64,000 bases of DNA from Climacteris rufus (Eukaryota; Chordata; Aves; Passeriformes; Climacteridae): the NCBI GenBank assembly GCA_013398175.1, contig VZRZ01002180.1, positions 1,470,168 through 1,534,167 of the forward strand, read 5' to 3'. Both the position numbers and the translations under genes were made by a program. The notes beneath the pieces were generated by a model. The model ran no database searches. It worked only from the letters and a program-made list of their open reading frames with translations, and was not told the origin of the DNA. Below are positions 36,801 to 47,060 of this stretch, in pieces (positions within the stretch are counted from its first letter, which is position 1; every line of letters starts with the position of its first letter).

Positions 36801-39765
36801 TAGTTCATGCAGCTTCTGAGAATCAGAGGAAAGGGATTTTTCTTGGGTTATTTCAATACTTTTCCCTTTTGGTCAGTTTTCAGCACCTGACACAATCTTG
36901 GATCACCTTATATCTTGATAATTAGTGTGTTGAATAGAGTTATTCTCTCTTGATTCTTGTTTTTAACATGGTCATGGGACTAATAAGTCTCACATTTCAT
37001 ACTACCTGCACACCTAAGTATTTACAAAGCCCACTGCTGTGTGAGAATAGAGTTGAAGTGAATGTCTTTGTAAATCTGGACCTGTAGGGCCATGATACAA
37101 CAGCAGCAGCTATGAACTGGGTCCTGTACTTGCTTGGACATAATCCTGAGGTTCAGAAGAAGGTTCACAGGGAACTGGATGAGGTGTTTGGTAAGTTTCC
37201 ATTCTCCTCTTCATTGGGGTTTTGTTGCATTTGTGAATGAAAATGTGTTAAAAACCTAGAGATAGAAGGGGAGTTTGGAGCATGGCCCCTCTGGAGCTTT
37301 CAGCAGCTAGAGGTGGTTGGGATGAGTGTGGAAAGATCTGTAGGGGAGTACAACCAATCTTATGTCTTTGGGGCAAGATATGTATGTTCAATATATTTGT
37401 AACACCTTCTTGTATGCAGTCTTGGTGCATGAGGGAAGTTTCTGGGAGGGAGCCAGGATGAGTTTGTTAGCCAAAAATGGGGAGTTTTGGTCTTGCTCAT
37501 CCCTCCATTTGTTTCTGGACAGACAACACTGAGCGTTCCATTACAATGGACGATTTGAAGAATCTTCGATACCTTGAATGTGTTGTGAAAGAAGCCCTTC
37601 GGCTCTTCCCTTCAGTTCCCATGTTTGCCCGTACCTTGAGGGAGGATTGCTGTATTCGTAAGTAGTGTTCTGTGTTTGCCACTTGCCGTCCTGGTAGCAT
37701 CTCCACCGTGGAGGTGTTTCCCAAATAAAGGGCAGCGGTGTTTTACTTTTTACTGTTCTGTTGTGTATAGAAAATCACTTGTTTGCTGTTGATTTGACTC
37801 TTCTTCTCTCTTTCTCTCTTTAGAGGGACACCAGATACCAAAGGGCGCAAGTGTTCTTGTTTTAACTTATGCCCTGCATAGAGACCCAGAGATCTTCCCT
37901 GACCCAGAGGAGTTCAGGCCTGAGCGATTCTTCCCTGAAAATTCTAAGGGAAGACACCCATATGCTTACGTGCCCTTCTCAGCTGGTCCCAGGAACTGCA
38001 TTGGTAGGTATCTGAAGAGGAAGCCCATGTAATGTAACAGTTCTGCTTTTGGGTGTAGTAACTGAGACAGCAATGAGTATTGTTTGGATAGTACTCATAT
38101 TGGTCTTTCCTCACCACCCACCCCTGAATTCTGGGCACCATGTTCCCTGCAAGCTAAGTATTTGAGCTGCCATGTTTGTTTCTTTCAAAGGGTTTCCTTT
38201 CTTTTTGGGACCAGTGTCTATCATGCTGATGTTTCCTCCTCACTGCCTGTGCAGTTATTGGGCTCCTGTGTTAGGACATGATTGCTTCCAAATTTCTGAT
38301 CCTCAGTGTCAGCAATGCAGAATAAGAGAGGACAAATATCTGCATCTGTTTTGCTCTGGAAACACCTCATCTGTCTCCCTCATGAGCTAAGTCGGGTGTC
38401 TCTAGCATGCAGCCTGCTACTGTGATGTATTCTTTCCCTCTTTCCAACACTGTAGCTGGTTTGGTGTTTTCACTGTTATCCCAGAACTTGTTAGCACTTC
38501 AGGTGCCACTTGGCATTTATCTGTACTCAAAGTAGAGGCATTTTTGTTGATATCGTAGAACACGTGAGAAGACTGTTCCCTGCGCTGATTTTAAGTGCAA
38601 ATGGGGAATGTCCGAAAGTTGTCATGCCATTTACAAGAATGGGAAATATAGCTTCTTTTGGGATTTTTGGTTTGGTTTGTTTGGTTTGCCTTCTGTTTTT
38701 GGGGGATGAGGTTGATTTGTTTTGATTTGTCTGATTGGTAGTAGGTGCCCTTTCCATAAGAGCAGTGGACTAGGTCTTTCCATGTTTCAGAAAGAAATCT
38801 AATTTAATATAACATGTCTAGCTAGTTTCTGAGTGTGCAGGAACATGTACAGGAGAGGTGGTTCATTAATATAATTGCAGAAATGCATCATGTGTACATG
38901 TGTACAGACTTCCGTCTGTGTATATAATGCAGAGGGGAGAACATAAGAAGTTCTGAGCACTATGTTTTGTGTCTTGTTCCCATTTTTTAGTTTGTGTGAG
39001 CTGTCTGGATTGTGCCACTTGGTTTGATTTCACTCACATTTCTCTGTTCTCACATTGCCTCCTTCACCTTTCTCTGAAGTCTAAATGAAAGTTTGCCCCC
39101 TGTGCTATCAAAGCATCAGTGTGTGAGGCTTAATGATCATTGAAGGAAGGTCTGTCTGTCATCCTATTGCATCTCCTTTGCACCTCTCCACATGTATGGA
39201 ACAATGAGATTTTTCTCTCCCCACAGACCCTGTGCTGCATCTTCTGCTCTGGTCTGCCATTCCTCCCCCCACTTAATCCATCCAAGAAAAGGCTGTGTTT
39301 TGTAGTAGTTCTTACAAAGTGTTGACTGTTTCTGCATTGCCGTTTGAGTCCTGTGTACTATGGGAAGGAGGACATGCTGTGGATTGTCCCAGGAAGGCCA
39401 GAGTTTTGCAGAGAAAAGTGCTGGTATTAATTGTATTCATATTAACTCAGTTTTGGCCTAAAGATAGTTTTGTTCTCAAGGCAGATACACGGTCCTTGCA
39501 GTCTTGTGTTCCTGTGAGCATGCAAGTGCAGCAACTGTTGATGCAACCTGACAATAATTATTTTTTTTTTTCTGTCTTGTAACTCATAGGTCAACGCTTT
39601 GCACAAATGGAGGAGAAAACTATTCTAGCCCTCATCCTGCGGCGCTTTTGGGTGGACTCATGTCAAAAGCGAGAAGAGCTTGGTTTAGCTGGAGAATTGA
39701 TTCTTCGTCCGAATAATGGCATCTGGATTAAATTGAAGAGGAGACCAAATGCTGTAGCAGAATGA
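24608..39765 (+). CDS. CYP4V2: CYP4V2, cytochrome P450 4V2, complete 11-exon gene
   Basis: Exons 24608-24821, 26403-26515, 27092-27177, 28671-28861, 32216-32285, 33279-33405, 35190-35381, 37088-37190, 37523-37657, 37824-38003 and 39590-39765 join to 1587 nt: 528 codons plus TGA, close to the 525 of human CYP4V2. The family omega-hydroxylates medium-chain and polyunsaturated fatty acids at the ER. Visible are an N-terminal membrane anchor (about residues 12-38), WxxxRK in the C-helix, the I-helix FEGHDTT (331-336) with the CYP4 Glu331 that can bond heme covalently, ExxR (Glu389-Arg392) and the heme loop FSAGPRNCIG with Cys469. All splice sites are GT/AG. The start is a double Met (MMEVV); the second Met is also possible. 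Intron 4 hosts a retrovirus, intron 5 and intron 7 each hold a CR1 fragment. In humans, loss causes Bietti crystalline dystrophy. Confidence 0.97.
26403..26515 (+). CDS. CYP4V2: CYP4V2 exon 2
   Basis: Acceptor ATTCCAG, donor GTGAGT. It encodes YKLWIGPLPVMILYHPDSVE, matching human KLWVGPVPMVALYNAENVE. Confidence 0.96.
27092..27177 (+). CDS. CYP4V2: CYP4V2 exon 3
   Basis: Acceptor CTGAAAG (weak pyrimidine tract just upstream), donor GTATAA. It encodes VILNSSKHIEKSYLYNFLHP and WLGTGLLT, in family register. Confidence 0.95.
27178..28670. other. CYP4V2 intron 3, nothing recognised
   Basis: A 1.5-kb intron with higher GC than neighbours and several chance open frames on the minus strand. None resembles a known protein. 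Confidence 0.5.
28671..28861 (+). CDS. CYP4V2: CYP4V2 exon 4
   Basis: Acceptor TTTTACAG, donor GTAAGT. It encodes the C-helix GEKWRSRRKMITPTFHF, which contacts the heme propionate, and the CALDIIC segment. Confidence 0.97.
29030..29438 (+). mobile_element. Left LTR of intronic ERV, + orientation
   Basis: This 409-bp LTR starts TGCTGCCT and ends AGGCAACA, an imperfect terminal inverted repeat. It carries a TATA-like 'cctataaagg' near 29272 and AATAAA near 29369. It differs from the right LTR by about 7 substitutions and no indels. It is oriented opposite to the right LTR, which is abnormal for a provirus. Confidence 0.9.
29439..29960 (-). CDS. Unassigned open frame in ERV interior (AT-rich part)
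   Basis: About 170 codons without a stop read on the minus strand from the GC-rich core to the left LTR, and the frame runs on into the LTR. The predicted peptide is charged and probably helical, with an ENLEREKRNQLIRT stretch and clusters of Lys/Glu. I cannot match it to matrix, capsid, protease, polymerase or envelope with confidence. Its length in AT-rich DNA suggests real coding, now cut off at both ends. Confidence 0.45.
29965..30507 (-). other. GC-rich core of the ERV, abutting the assembly gap
   Basis: This stretch is far richer in G+C and CpG than the AT-rich sequence on either side, and encodes Pro/Gly/Ala-rich peptides on both strands. It holds an undetermined base at 30162. It may be a proline-rich Gag region or a captured segment; I cannot tell which. 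Confidence 0.4.
30508..30618. other. Assembly gap (111 N)
   Basis: A run of N inside the endogenous retrovirus, directly next to its GC-rich core. True length and content are unknown, so the order and orientation of sequence on the two sides are less certain than elsewhere. Confidence 1.
30619..31185 (-). CDS. ERV gag-like matrix region with in-frame hydrophobic leader
   Basis: On the minus strand a frame opens at 31185 and runs into the gap. A Met at 31005 begins MGCKHS, a myristoylation-type Gly at position 2, followed by about 125 residues with a PLQKLLDNWGEL helix and a WPKFGS motif that recall gammaretroviral matrix. Upstream and in frame are 60 residues holding a 25-30 residue hydrophobic stretch (FLVFFLSSLVYLGCSALFLW). 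The layout recalls the alternative glycosylated Gag of gammaretroviruses, which uses an upstream membrane leader. The gene is cut by the gap and the element lacks pol and env, so it is a remnant. Confidence 0.6.
31199..31407. repeat. 77-bp tandem repeat in ERV leader
   Basis: Two close copies start with 'agctagtagcaaatgaaagg' at 31264 and 31341 (period 77) and both end 'tcccaaacaaac'. A more diverged third copy lies at 31199-31263. They sit between the primer-binding site and gag. Confidence 0.85.
31559..31576 (-). other. Retroviral primer-binding site, tRNA-Arg type
   Basis: The minus strand reads TGGCAACCCAGATGGAAC just inside the right LTR. It matches the complement of the 3' end of tRNA-Arg(CCG) as I recall it, TGGCGACCCAGATGGGAC, at 16 of 18 positions. 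It fixes the right LTR as the 5' LTR and the element's sense as minus. Confidence 0.7.
31583..31991 (-). mobile_element. Right (5') LTR of intronic ERV, minus orientation
   Basis: It is the same length (409 bp) as the left copy and about 98% identical when reverse-complemented. It starts TGTTGCCTTAGG at 31991 and ends AGGCAAAA. The primer-binding site follows it in the minus direction. Confidence 0.9.
32216..32285 (+). CDS. CYP4V2: CYP4V2 exon 5
   Basis: Acceptor CTTCTAG, donor GTAAAC. It encodes ETAMGKNVGAQKNKNSDYVS and AVYR, matching human [20 protein letters not shown]. It is the first exon after the retrovirus-bearing intron. Confidence 0.97.
32390..32561 (+). mobile_element. CR1 LINE 3' end
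   Basis: It contains 'ggtttagcgatggactg', 'gttggactcaatgatct', 'ttttccaacctaaatg' and ends with the CR1 terminal octamer-like repeat 'attctgtgattctat'. It lies in CYP4V2 intron 5, about 105 bp past exon 5. Confidence 0.88.
33279..33405 (+). CDS. CYP4V2: CYP4V2 exon 6
   Basis: Acceptor CTCCTAG, donor GTATAG (weak; reading through gives an immediate TAG). It encodes RMSDLTQQRMKCPWLWPDFL to HNFTDT, in register with human. Confidence 0.94.
35190..35381 (+). CDS. CYP4V2: CYP4V2 exon 7
   Basis: Acceptor TCTCAG, donor GTAACC, 64 whole codons. It encodes a Lys-rich linker, KRKAFLDMLL and DIREEVDTFMFE. It ends with Glu331, the residue used for covalent heme attachment in CYP4 enzymes. Confidence 0.97.
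35842..36262 (-). mobile_element. CR1 LINE 3' UTR fragment, antisense
   Basis: The left edge 'cacagaatcttatcgtagg...ttggaagggaccc' is the reversed CR1 3' end. It is followed by 'gttgcccaggaccccatc', 'aatctaaatctcttctcttttag' and 'catcttcgaggccctcctt', all typical of antisense CR1. It sits in CYP4V2 intron 7. Confidence 0.88.
37088..37190 (+). CDS. CYP4V2: CYP4V2 exon 8 (I-helix)
   Basis: Acceptor TGTAG, donor GTAAGT. It encodes GHDTTAAAMNWVLYLLGHNP to LDEVF: the oxygen-activating Thr pair of the I-helix. This is one of the two exons present in the dead copy at 20 kb. Confidence 0.97.
37523..37657 (+). CDS. CYP4V2: CYP4V2 exon 9 (ExxR)
   Basis: Acceptor GGACAG, donor GTAAGT. It encodes LKNLRYLECVVKEALRLFPS with ExxR at Glu389-Arg392. 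It is missing from the dead copy. Confidence 0.97.
37824..38003 (+). CDS. CYP4V2: CYP4V2 exon 10 (heme loop)
   Basis: Acceptor CTTTAG, donor GTAGGT. It encodes ALHRDPEIFPDPEEFRPERF and the heme loop FSAGPRNCIG, with Cys469 as the proximal iron ligand. Confidence 0.98.
38004..39589. other. CYP4V2 intron 10, nothing recognised
   Basis: A 1.6-kb intron with T/G-rich stretches near 38650-38740. No repeat family or exon recognised. Confidence 0.5.
39590..39765 (+). CDS. CYP4V2: CYP4V2 exon 11 (terminal)
   Basis: Acceptor TCATAG. It encodes GQRFAQMEEKTILALILRRF and RPNNGIWIKLKRR, ending TGA at 39763-39765. Confidence 0.97.
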
Positions 39766-41500
39766 AAGGAATTTCAAGAGTTTACTTCCAAAAATTTTCA
39801 ATCTATTTAGGCTGAGAGATGTTTTAAAATCAAATATTTTGATGTCAGTCCAGCAATTTGTTAAAACTAGTTGTTATGGTTTCATTATAGACAATGTTGT
39901 AATAGCCCTAAATTGCTCTACTTTTCTAGTATTTGTGAACTTCATGTTAATCTTTGAAATGCAAGCCTTTAAATCTCAAATTTTAGTGCCTTATCTGCTC
40001 AGATAAAACTATTGTACTGCCACAGTGCCACAAAAACTTAAAGTATGGTAGTAACAACAGCAATACCTGTGATGAAGAGATCAGCTTACATGCCATAGCA
40101 TTTGCCAGGTAACTGGAAGTCTCAAGTATTTGTGTCGTTTTCAGGTTTCTTTGGTTCTGAAAGATATGGGTGATAATTCTTCCTCTTGGCACAATATTTT
40201 TCCTTTTTTGGTGATGACTGCATCTGTGAAGACAAAGCAAAAACCTCTGATAATTTTACTCCTCCTTTGTAAACATTTATGGTAGTTCTTAAGTAGTGAG
40301 TGCTCTGAATTATTTTTTAGCAGAGTGTACCAAAAGCATTGATCTTTATAACCATAGAAGGAACTATATATTGTGCAAATTACACACAGGATTTCATAAT
40401 GACAGAAGCACTGTATTATTCTATATTTGAAAAATAACCTTCTACTATGCCTCAATGTGGTCTGAAATTGTATCTGTAGCAATTGCATGCCTGCATACAG
40501 GCACATTATTGATGGTTAATGATTTCTTAGCATCAGTTCCTCTGGGATGATCAATCAACTAGATTTTACTGTTAGTCAAAGCTGAAACAATGAACAAGTG
40601 TGCTCTTGCCTTCTGAAGGCCTTGCTCTTGCCCTTGCTCTTGCTCTTGCTCTTGCCTGAAGGCAACTTGGAGAGCTTTTTGCTAATTGGTGTTAAAGAGG
40701 AATTACAGTGATGGAATGAAGTACCTGTGAAAGTTTCTGACTGATTGTACCTTTAGGACAGGTCAAAATCTGCTACGGGCCATAGAGCTGGAGAACAGAC
40801 TCTCCATGGTTTTTGCAAGCTCGGAAAAATAAGCTGGTGCTAAACCAAGCTGGGGTCCTCTAGCTGGTCTGGCCTATGACTTGGTTCTTCTCTTGGCTGG
40901 TGCGTGTTGCTCCAGCATGAAGCCTGATGCCGTATGAAGAGGGGTGCCACCAATATCCACACTTGTGTCTTTAGCTGTTCTTGGCTCTTGGATGTGAGGG
41001 CTTTTGGTGTGTTGTTGCCCTTAGGGTGTTCTGGACCTATGGGCAACCTGCAGAAGGGAACTGGATGGGAAGCTGGAGGGCAGAACTTGTAGAATTTATA
41101 TGGACTGGTCCACTCTAATGATTAATATGTTATAAAGTAAGAAAGGAGTAATCTGTCCTAACTGATTTTGTTGACCTTTACAGATTCTTTCTGTTTCCAT
41201 GTGACCTTTTAACAACACTTAGTCATTTAATACCTGGGATACTGCTGTGCTGTGCAGAATATAATAATAAATGGAAAATATTTTCTATGTTCTCCAAGTA
41301 AATGAGAGGTTCCTTGAACTTGCCAAATTCTTTCTATTCAGATAAGCTTAGTTTTTACCATTTCCTGAGGATCTTCTGGAAAGAAAGCATTTAACTGTTT
41401 AGTTTAGGTAAATGAAGTCACAGACCTTTACAAACAGTCTATTATTGTTACCTTTATTTTGCCACTAAGAAAACAGGTTGTATAACAATAAAAATACGGT
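39766..41500 (+). other. CYP4V2: CYP4V2 3' UTR and downstream sequence
   Basis: The nearest AATAAA motifs are at 41266-41271 and 41487-41492, which would give a UTR of about 1.5-1.7 kb; a variant signal nearer the stop is also possible. A short hexamer array and a segment resembling CYP4V2 intron 1 lie inside. Confidence 0.4.
40621..40656 (+). repeat. (CTTGCT)n microsatellite
   Basis: About six units of TTGCTC/TTGCCC, flanked on both sides by a GAAGGC motif. Confidence 0.85.
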
Positions 41501-44500
41501 TTCATTCTTCAGCCTTCTTTTTCAAAGATAGGTTTCATTGCTGTATAGTAACAAGAATTTAAGTTTCAAGGGCTGAATGTAGACACTCTCTTCTTCATAA
41601 TGAGATAAATTTTGAGACTACCTTCATATGTTAATGCACATAATACAAATGATGCTTGTTTTCCAAAGAGACTCTAAGTTAAAGGATTATTTTGTGCTTC
41701 AGGGTACTTGACAGTGTGAACTTTCAAGGCAGATAGGATTTGCATTCAGAATATCTTTTCTCAGGATATGGTATGTAGCTGAAACCTGGAGAGATACCTC
41801 AGGTGTCTTTTTAAGCTGTGTCCTTAAGTTGGAGACTTTCAAGACAAATGAAAACTAATATTACTTCATTTTCTTCTGTGGAATCTATTTTGTGGAAACA
41901 GTTTGTAAGATAGACCAAATTATAACAATTCATTCCATAAGATAATTTTTATGACTTCTATCTACACTTATCTATCTACACGATATTTTTTCTTGCACTT
42001 TGCTTTTGTATCATGCTCTTCTCATATAATGGGTGTTTCTCATGTAATTATATGAAATAATTTCTTTATACTCTCCAAAACGAACAACAAAGTAATTAAG
42101 ACAAAAACTGGATAAAACTATAATTAGAAACTCGTTATGACAAATGCATGAGATCAAATGCTGGTCCAGGGTTGCCAATGTGAAAAATCGCTATTTAGTG
42201 ATGCATAAAGTACCTTTGCCAAGATGAGCACTGATGTAATCCTGTAATCTTTGTGTTTTGAGCTGTTCTGAAATGACAGTGACCTCTCATCTTCTGTTGC
42301 CCTGACTTTTGCAGTTCTGGATGTTATCATTCTTTTGTAGCTAGTTTCTCACATACTTCTATGTAAACATAGCCATGTTATTGTAACAGTATCTTATTGT
42401 TTACATTCCTTTCTCCTGGGCACAGAAGTTTGATGGACATTTCCTTTGACCACTGGGATTGAGGAACTACAAGCTCTTTCCTCCAATGGACAGTGATTTC
42501 TAAAATGCATATAAAAATAAACAGAGCGGGTCTCGCCTGGCAGTTGCTTCTTACTCTCCTAACAGGTGTCCTTGTCTCCTTCGTTCGTGTCGTTACTGCG
42601 ACAATCTTCTGTTCTGAAAATTGGTTCTGAAGCAATCTGAGACTGCTAAGGAAACAAATATTGGGGAAATTAATACTGAAATTACAGGGAACTTTATGCC
42701 TGCAGGGTAGATGTTAAATGCCTTTTGTCATGTAGAGTGTATGCTTTTACTAGCCTAAATCATGTGGTGTGTAGTTGTTGGTAGTGGTCAGCAAAAACCC
42801 TCTGGTTGTGAGGGTTTGCTTTTTTGTTTTTTGGTTTGTGTTTTTGTTTTTCTTTTGTTTTGTTGGTTTTGATTTATTTTGTTTGATTGTTTGTTTGTTT
42901 GGGGGGTGTGTGTGTGTTTTTTTCCTGTAGGACTTAGGAATGCAGCGTAGCATTGCCAGGTTTTCTGATAAAGTAATGGGACAGTTAAATATTGTGTAAT
43001 AAAAACTGCATGTGCATAGTAGCTGCTTGTAATTTTTTTCCAGATTTCTAGGTATCTACTGATGGTATGAAGGTAACAGCTAGACTCTAAACTGAAATAT
43101 TACACCTTGTATAAAACTCAGTTTTGTAGTGCCAGAAAGGACACAACTTTCTAGTGGGACAACAGAAATGGAGTGTGTGAGATTTTCTGGATCATGGTTT
43201 ACAGCTGTTACGAGGAACATTGGCAACAAACCCTGTGTGACCTCCCTGTGTTGGGAGGTTCTGCTTGAGAGCAAGAGCTGCAGGGGCTTCAGAGACAGCA
43301 CACTTGTGTCAAGTCCAACCACCTTGACACATGCTGCTTTTGGCCTCTGAAAGCTGCATTTTTTTGGGACACATGCAGGAGCTGGAACAGTGGTGCTTAC
43401 TAAACATCCACCTGCCTTCCTGACTTAATCCTCATGCTGTAAAAGGTGAAACATCATATATAGATGTAAGTACACTGCTACAAACAGATCATTTTTCCAC
43501 ATTTGATCTCACATGTCATCTCCTTTACCAGCAGCTGAATGACTCAGAGCCTTTGGAGAATCCTACCCCAATTTTCTCCCTAAAAGAGTATTGGTGCCAT
43601 TCCCCAGCAGACCTCCCAGCATAGCACTACCTCAGTTTATAGTGAGGTCATATTTAGAAGATGACCTGCATAGTCTACATGGATTAAAAGATTAAAATGT
43701 AAATTAACTCACTTTCTAAACCAAACACACCTGAGATTCTTCTGAAAATGGGAGTACTCTGCTAAGAATAGCTCCATCTTTTGTTCAACTAATGGACTTT
43801 TCTGTTCGAAGCCTGGAGTATAACTCGTGGAGATATAAAGTGTTCGTTGAAATTGCAAAATGTTTTGAGCAAAAAAAGGAAAAAGTTATCAGTTAGCAAA
43901 GGCTGTATGTCCAAACGACCTGACTCCAGACTGGTAGTTGAGGGAGACATGCAACTTGCTCAAGAGTTAATCTTTGACAGTTTGCAGATTTTAGTCAAGA
44001 CACTGGGACCCTTCAGTGTATGTTGAAACATTCTGCCTTCCCTAATATCTAATGAAAACTATCATCAAGTGGTTTAGCTGCAAGAAGTAAGACCTTGGGC
44101 AGTTATGTGATTCTCCATTTATAAAAAAATATTGCCAATCTAATTATAAAAAAATCAAAGAAGGCCTCTTGAATAACAAACCCAGCAGCTATTTGTTTTT
44201 TAATGTGTGCAACTGTCTTCTATTTTTAATATGATTCTGAATTTTGTCTGCATTGATTTCTTATTTGACATCTGATTTGCAGTTTTTTCTGGGCTCCATT
44301 TCCAGGATGACAGTCGTTGACAAGTAATTGCAGGATACGGAATTACTAAACTGTTTTTATTCCAATACAATACACAATGCCACGTTTTCCACAAGTCAGT
44401 AAATTGTTCTATCCGTCTTTTTGCTGCCATTTTAGGTGTTATCAAGTCGAACAGAAGAAGCTGGCCTAGTGAGACAGTAGATTCTTCACTCAGATAATGA

Positions 44501-45330
44501 CATCACAACTCTGATGAAAAGGCTCTAGATTGTTGATTGTAAGAAGAAAAAAAATCAAGATTTAGTTTTTAGAACTTGTTTTAGCGGCATTTGGTATTTC
44601 ACTCTGTCCTTTGTTATATATATAATGATAGCAATTAAGTACTTCATAATATTCGTTGGTTGTTTTTGTTTTTTTTTCCTACTGGAACATTCAAGTTCAT
44701 AAATTATCACAGTATTCTCATTCAGATGGAAGGGTGTCCACAAAGCCATATCAAAATGAGAACATGTGTTGTTCCCACCATAGTAGTGCCTTCCTTCCCT
44801 TATTTCCTTTGAAATACTTCTTCTCTTGTTCCACATCACAATCAGAGGGTGTTGTCTCATCACAGAGTAGATCCTCTTCCATGTTGAAGCTGTTTTCTGA
44901 ATAGATTGCCATAAAAAATGTGGGATTTTGTTCTGCCAGCAGAATTAGACCTAAATCAGGCTAGAATCTGTTAATTCCTTTTCTGAGGTGAAACAGTTCA
45001 GTAATTCTTGCCACCTTTGTGGATGAATGAGATTTGTGCATGGATTGAAGCCAAGGGATTTTTACTGTTTCTACTTTTCTGTATAAGAACTCCTGTAATT
45101 TTCCACTGTAGGTGTTTAGTAACTTGTAGTCAGTAAAATGTTATACTCCAGACAAAACCCCTTTTCACCCCAGTATCCTTGCATAGACAACATTCCATTG
45201 CCTATAATGATTGAAATATGAAAGTTATAGAAGGATAGTAAAATCCAACGGGGGTTTACCACAATGAAGGCACTCCATTAACTCTGTTTCTAATTGGGAT
45301 ATTTTTGTCAAATTTGTTAATTTGTTAAAC
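41501..45330. other. Intergenic, CYP4V2 to KLKB1-type gene
   Basis: AT-rich sequence with a GT-rich, T-rich tract at 42825-42922. No gene, RNA or complete repeat recognised. Confidence 0.5.
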
Positions 45331-45344
45331 CTATGATATATACC

Positions 45345-45560
45345 AGGACTGACTGCTGTGTGAGCAGTTTTCATCTTTGTCGCCTTCTCGGCTCGCTCGG
45401 GGCCCTTGTATCAGTCCACAGGGAGCCCCTCCCTCTGCCTTTGCAGTTTGTTCTTGGACATCCTTTGAAATAAAGGTATTTGCTTTCCCCTCCCCTCTTA
45501 ACTTGGCTTCAGCTTCTGTTTTTAGCCCGCATTAGGCATCAGGATCACAGTGGAAATCAG
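45345..45560 (+). mobile_element. Possible LTR fragment
   Basis: It has a GC-rich 'ttctcggctcgctcggggc' block, 'gaaataaaggtattt' with AATAAA, then a pyrimidine-rich tail, a layout like the R-U5 part of a retroviral LTR. No partner LTR, TSD or defined ends. Confidence 0.35.
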
Positions 45561-46268
45561 CAGAAAGCTGTATCAAGTGAGTCAGCAATTGCACTGCCAG
45601 GGAAATGTCATCTTAAAGAACTTACTTAGGCTGAAGCAGGTTTTGTGGTTTTTTTAAATACCAAGTCAAAATGAAATAGAGTCAAGCAGAAGCAAGCTCA
45701 CCATTTTATTTTAGATGGTTCAAATAAGTTTTATACTGGTATCATCAAAATGTTTCCAATTTATAAAAATGTTCTGATAACCTCTTCTGACCCCTAAATA
45801 CAACATCCTGACTTACTTACCAGAATATTATTGATAGTTAAATTAATGCAACAAGGGAATTAAGGCCAACAGTAACTTTATGTGTAGATTCCTTATGATC
45901 CTAAGGAGTATTAGATAGTTTTGGCATTCTATGCACTTTAAATTTCTAACTCTTCTCCTAGTTTAAATAATGTAATCTCTTTGGATTTCAGCAAGGCTCG
46001 GTAAACTTATACCAACTGAGAATTTGTCTCTGCATATTTTGTTACTTGTCCTGGAATAAATTTGTCCTAAAATAAACAATAACTCACTCATCAATATAGA
46101 GTTTATAATACTTTTTTTGCTCTGTACAGAAGTACAACTTTGTTGATTTGAGCAACAGTGCAGCAGTATAAATGGGAGCATGTCATGTGAGTAGCAGGCC
46201 CAGTGAAAGAAAATGCATTTATTTTCCAAAGTGAGCATGCTCATTATGATTCTCTTTGAATAGCATTG

Positions 46269-47060
46269 TGTCTTGGTTTTGAAAGACAGGTGTCTGCTGA
46301 GAGAGGTTGAACCCTCCCTTAGGACAGAGAATGTGATTTCCCCTCCCTCCGAATTATTTTAATTTTGAAATCAAGGGCTTTCAGGCAAAGATATGGGAAA
46401 AGAAATAACAGTCCTTTACTAGTATCTATAAACAAGCAATAACAATAATAACAACCATAAATAGAACCAGAAACCAATAGCAGATGACTTTCCCGTGCGG
46501 TGTAATCACGGTTGAAAAAAAACAGCAGGGGGCGCTGTTGAGCTCCCGACCGGGCAGGGCAGGTGCGATGACTCCCGAGCGGCTGCAGGTGGCGCTGTGG
46601 CGCAGGGTCAGGTCAGCCTCAGGCAGCTGGTAATGGCGGACAGGCTGGAGAGCAGCCAGGCAGCTCAGAGCGGCAAAAAAAAAACCAAAAACAGGGTGGC
46701 AGGGGCAGGAGCTAGCTCTCTCCCGGCTAGCTAGTGGGGTAGCAAGGATTTCTGCACTCACAGCAGATGCCGCAGTCTCATGAGGCNCTTCCCAGTGAGA
46801 AAAAAGGTTGAATGAAAGCTCACCCAGCCAGGAGAAGAAAAACAGGGCACAGTTGGATTTCCTCTGGTTGCAGCCAAAAAGCAAAGAGCAGCCTCTCCTC
46901 TCAGAATCCGACCCGAGAGTGAGTGCCTGTTCCAATGCCCGGCTCTTCCCTTACCTTCCCCCGCCCAAGCACACCTTTTGTCTCTCACAAAAGAGTTGAT
47001 GGCCCTAATCACCCGGCTATTTGTTACTTAGTAACAGTGATGGAGAAAAATTCCAAGACA
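46269..47060 (+). mobile_element. Solo LTR, probably passerine ERV type
   Basis: The 792-bp block begins TGTCTTGGTTTTGAAAGACA and ends CCAAGACA, giving an 8-bp terminal inverted repeat TGTCTTGG/CCAAGACA. The start matches an LTR I associate with passerine genomes. The interior has CpG-rich parts ('gggggcgctgttgagctccc'), an A-rich tract and one undetermined base at 46787. The flanks do not show an obvious target duplication, so the exact ends are uncertain. It lies 1.5 kb upstream of the first coding exon of the protease gene. Confidence 0.75.

Noticed and set aside
40621..40656. Hexamer array considered as a CRISPR-like or regulatory array
   Set aside because: A simple microsatellite in a vertebrate 3' region; no spacers.
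46426..46935. 169-codon minus-strand frame in the solo LTR
   Set aside because: LTRs of this size often contain chance frames; it includes an undetermined base and no viral motif.
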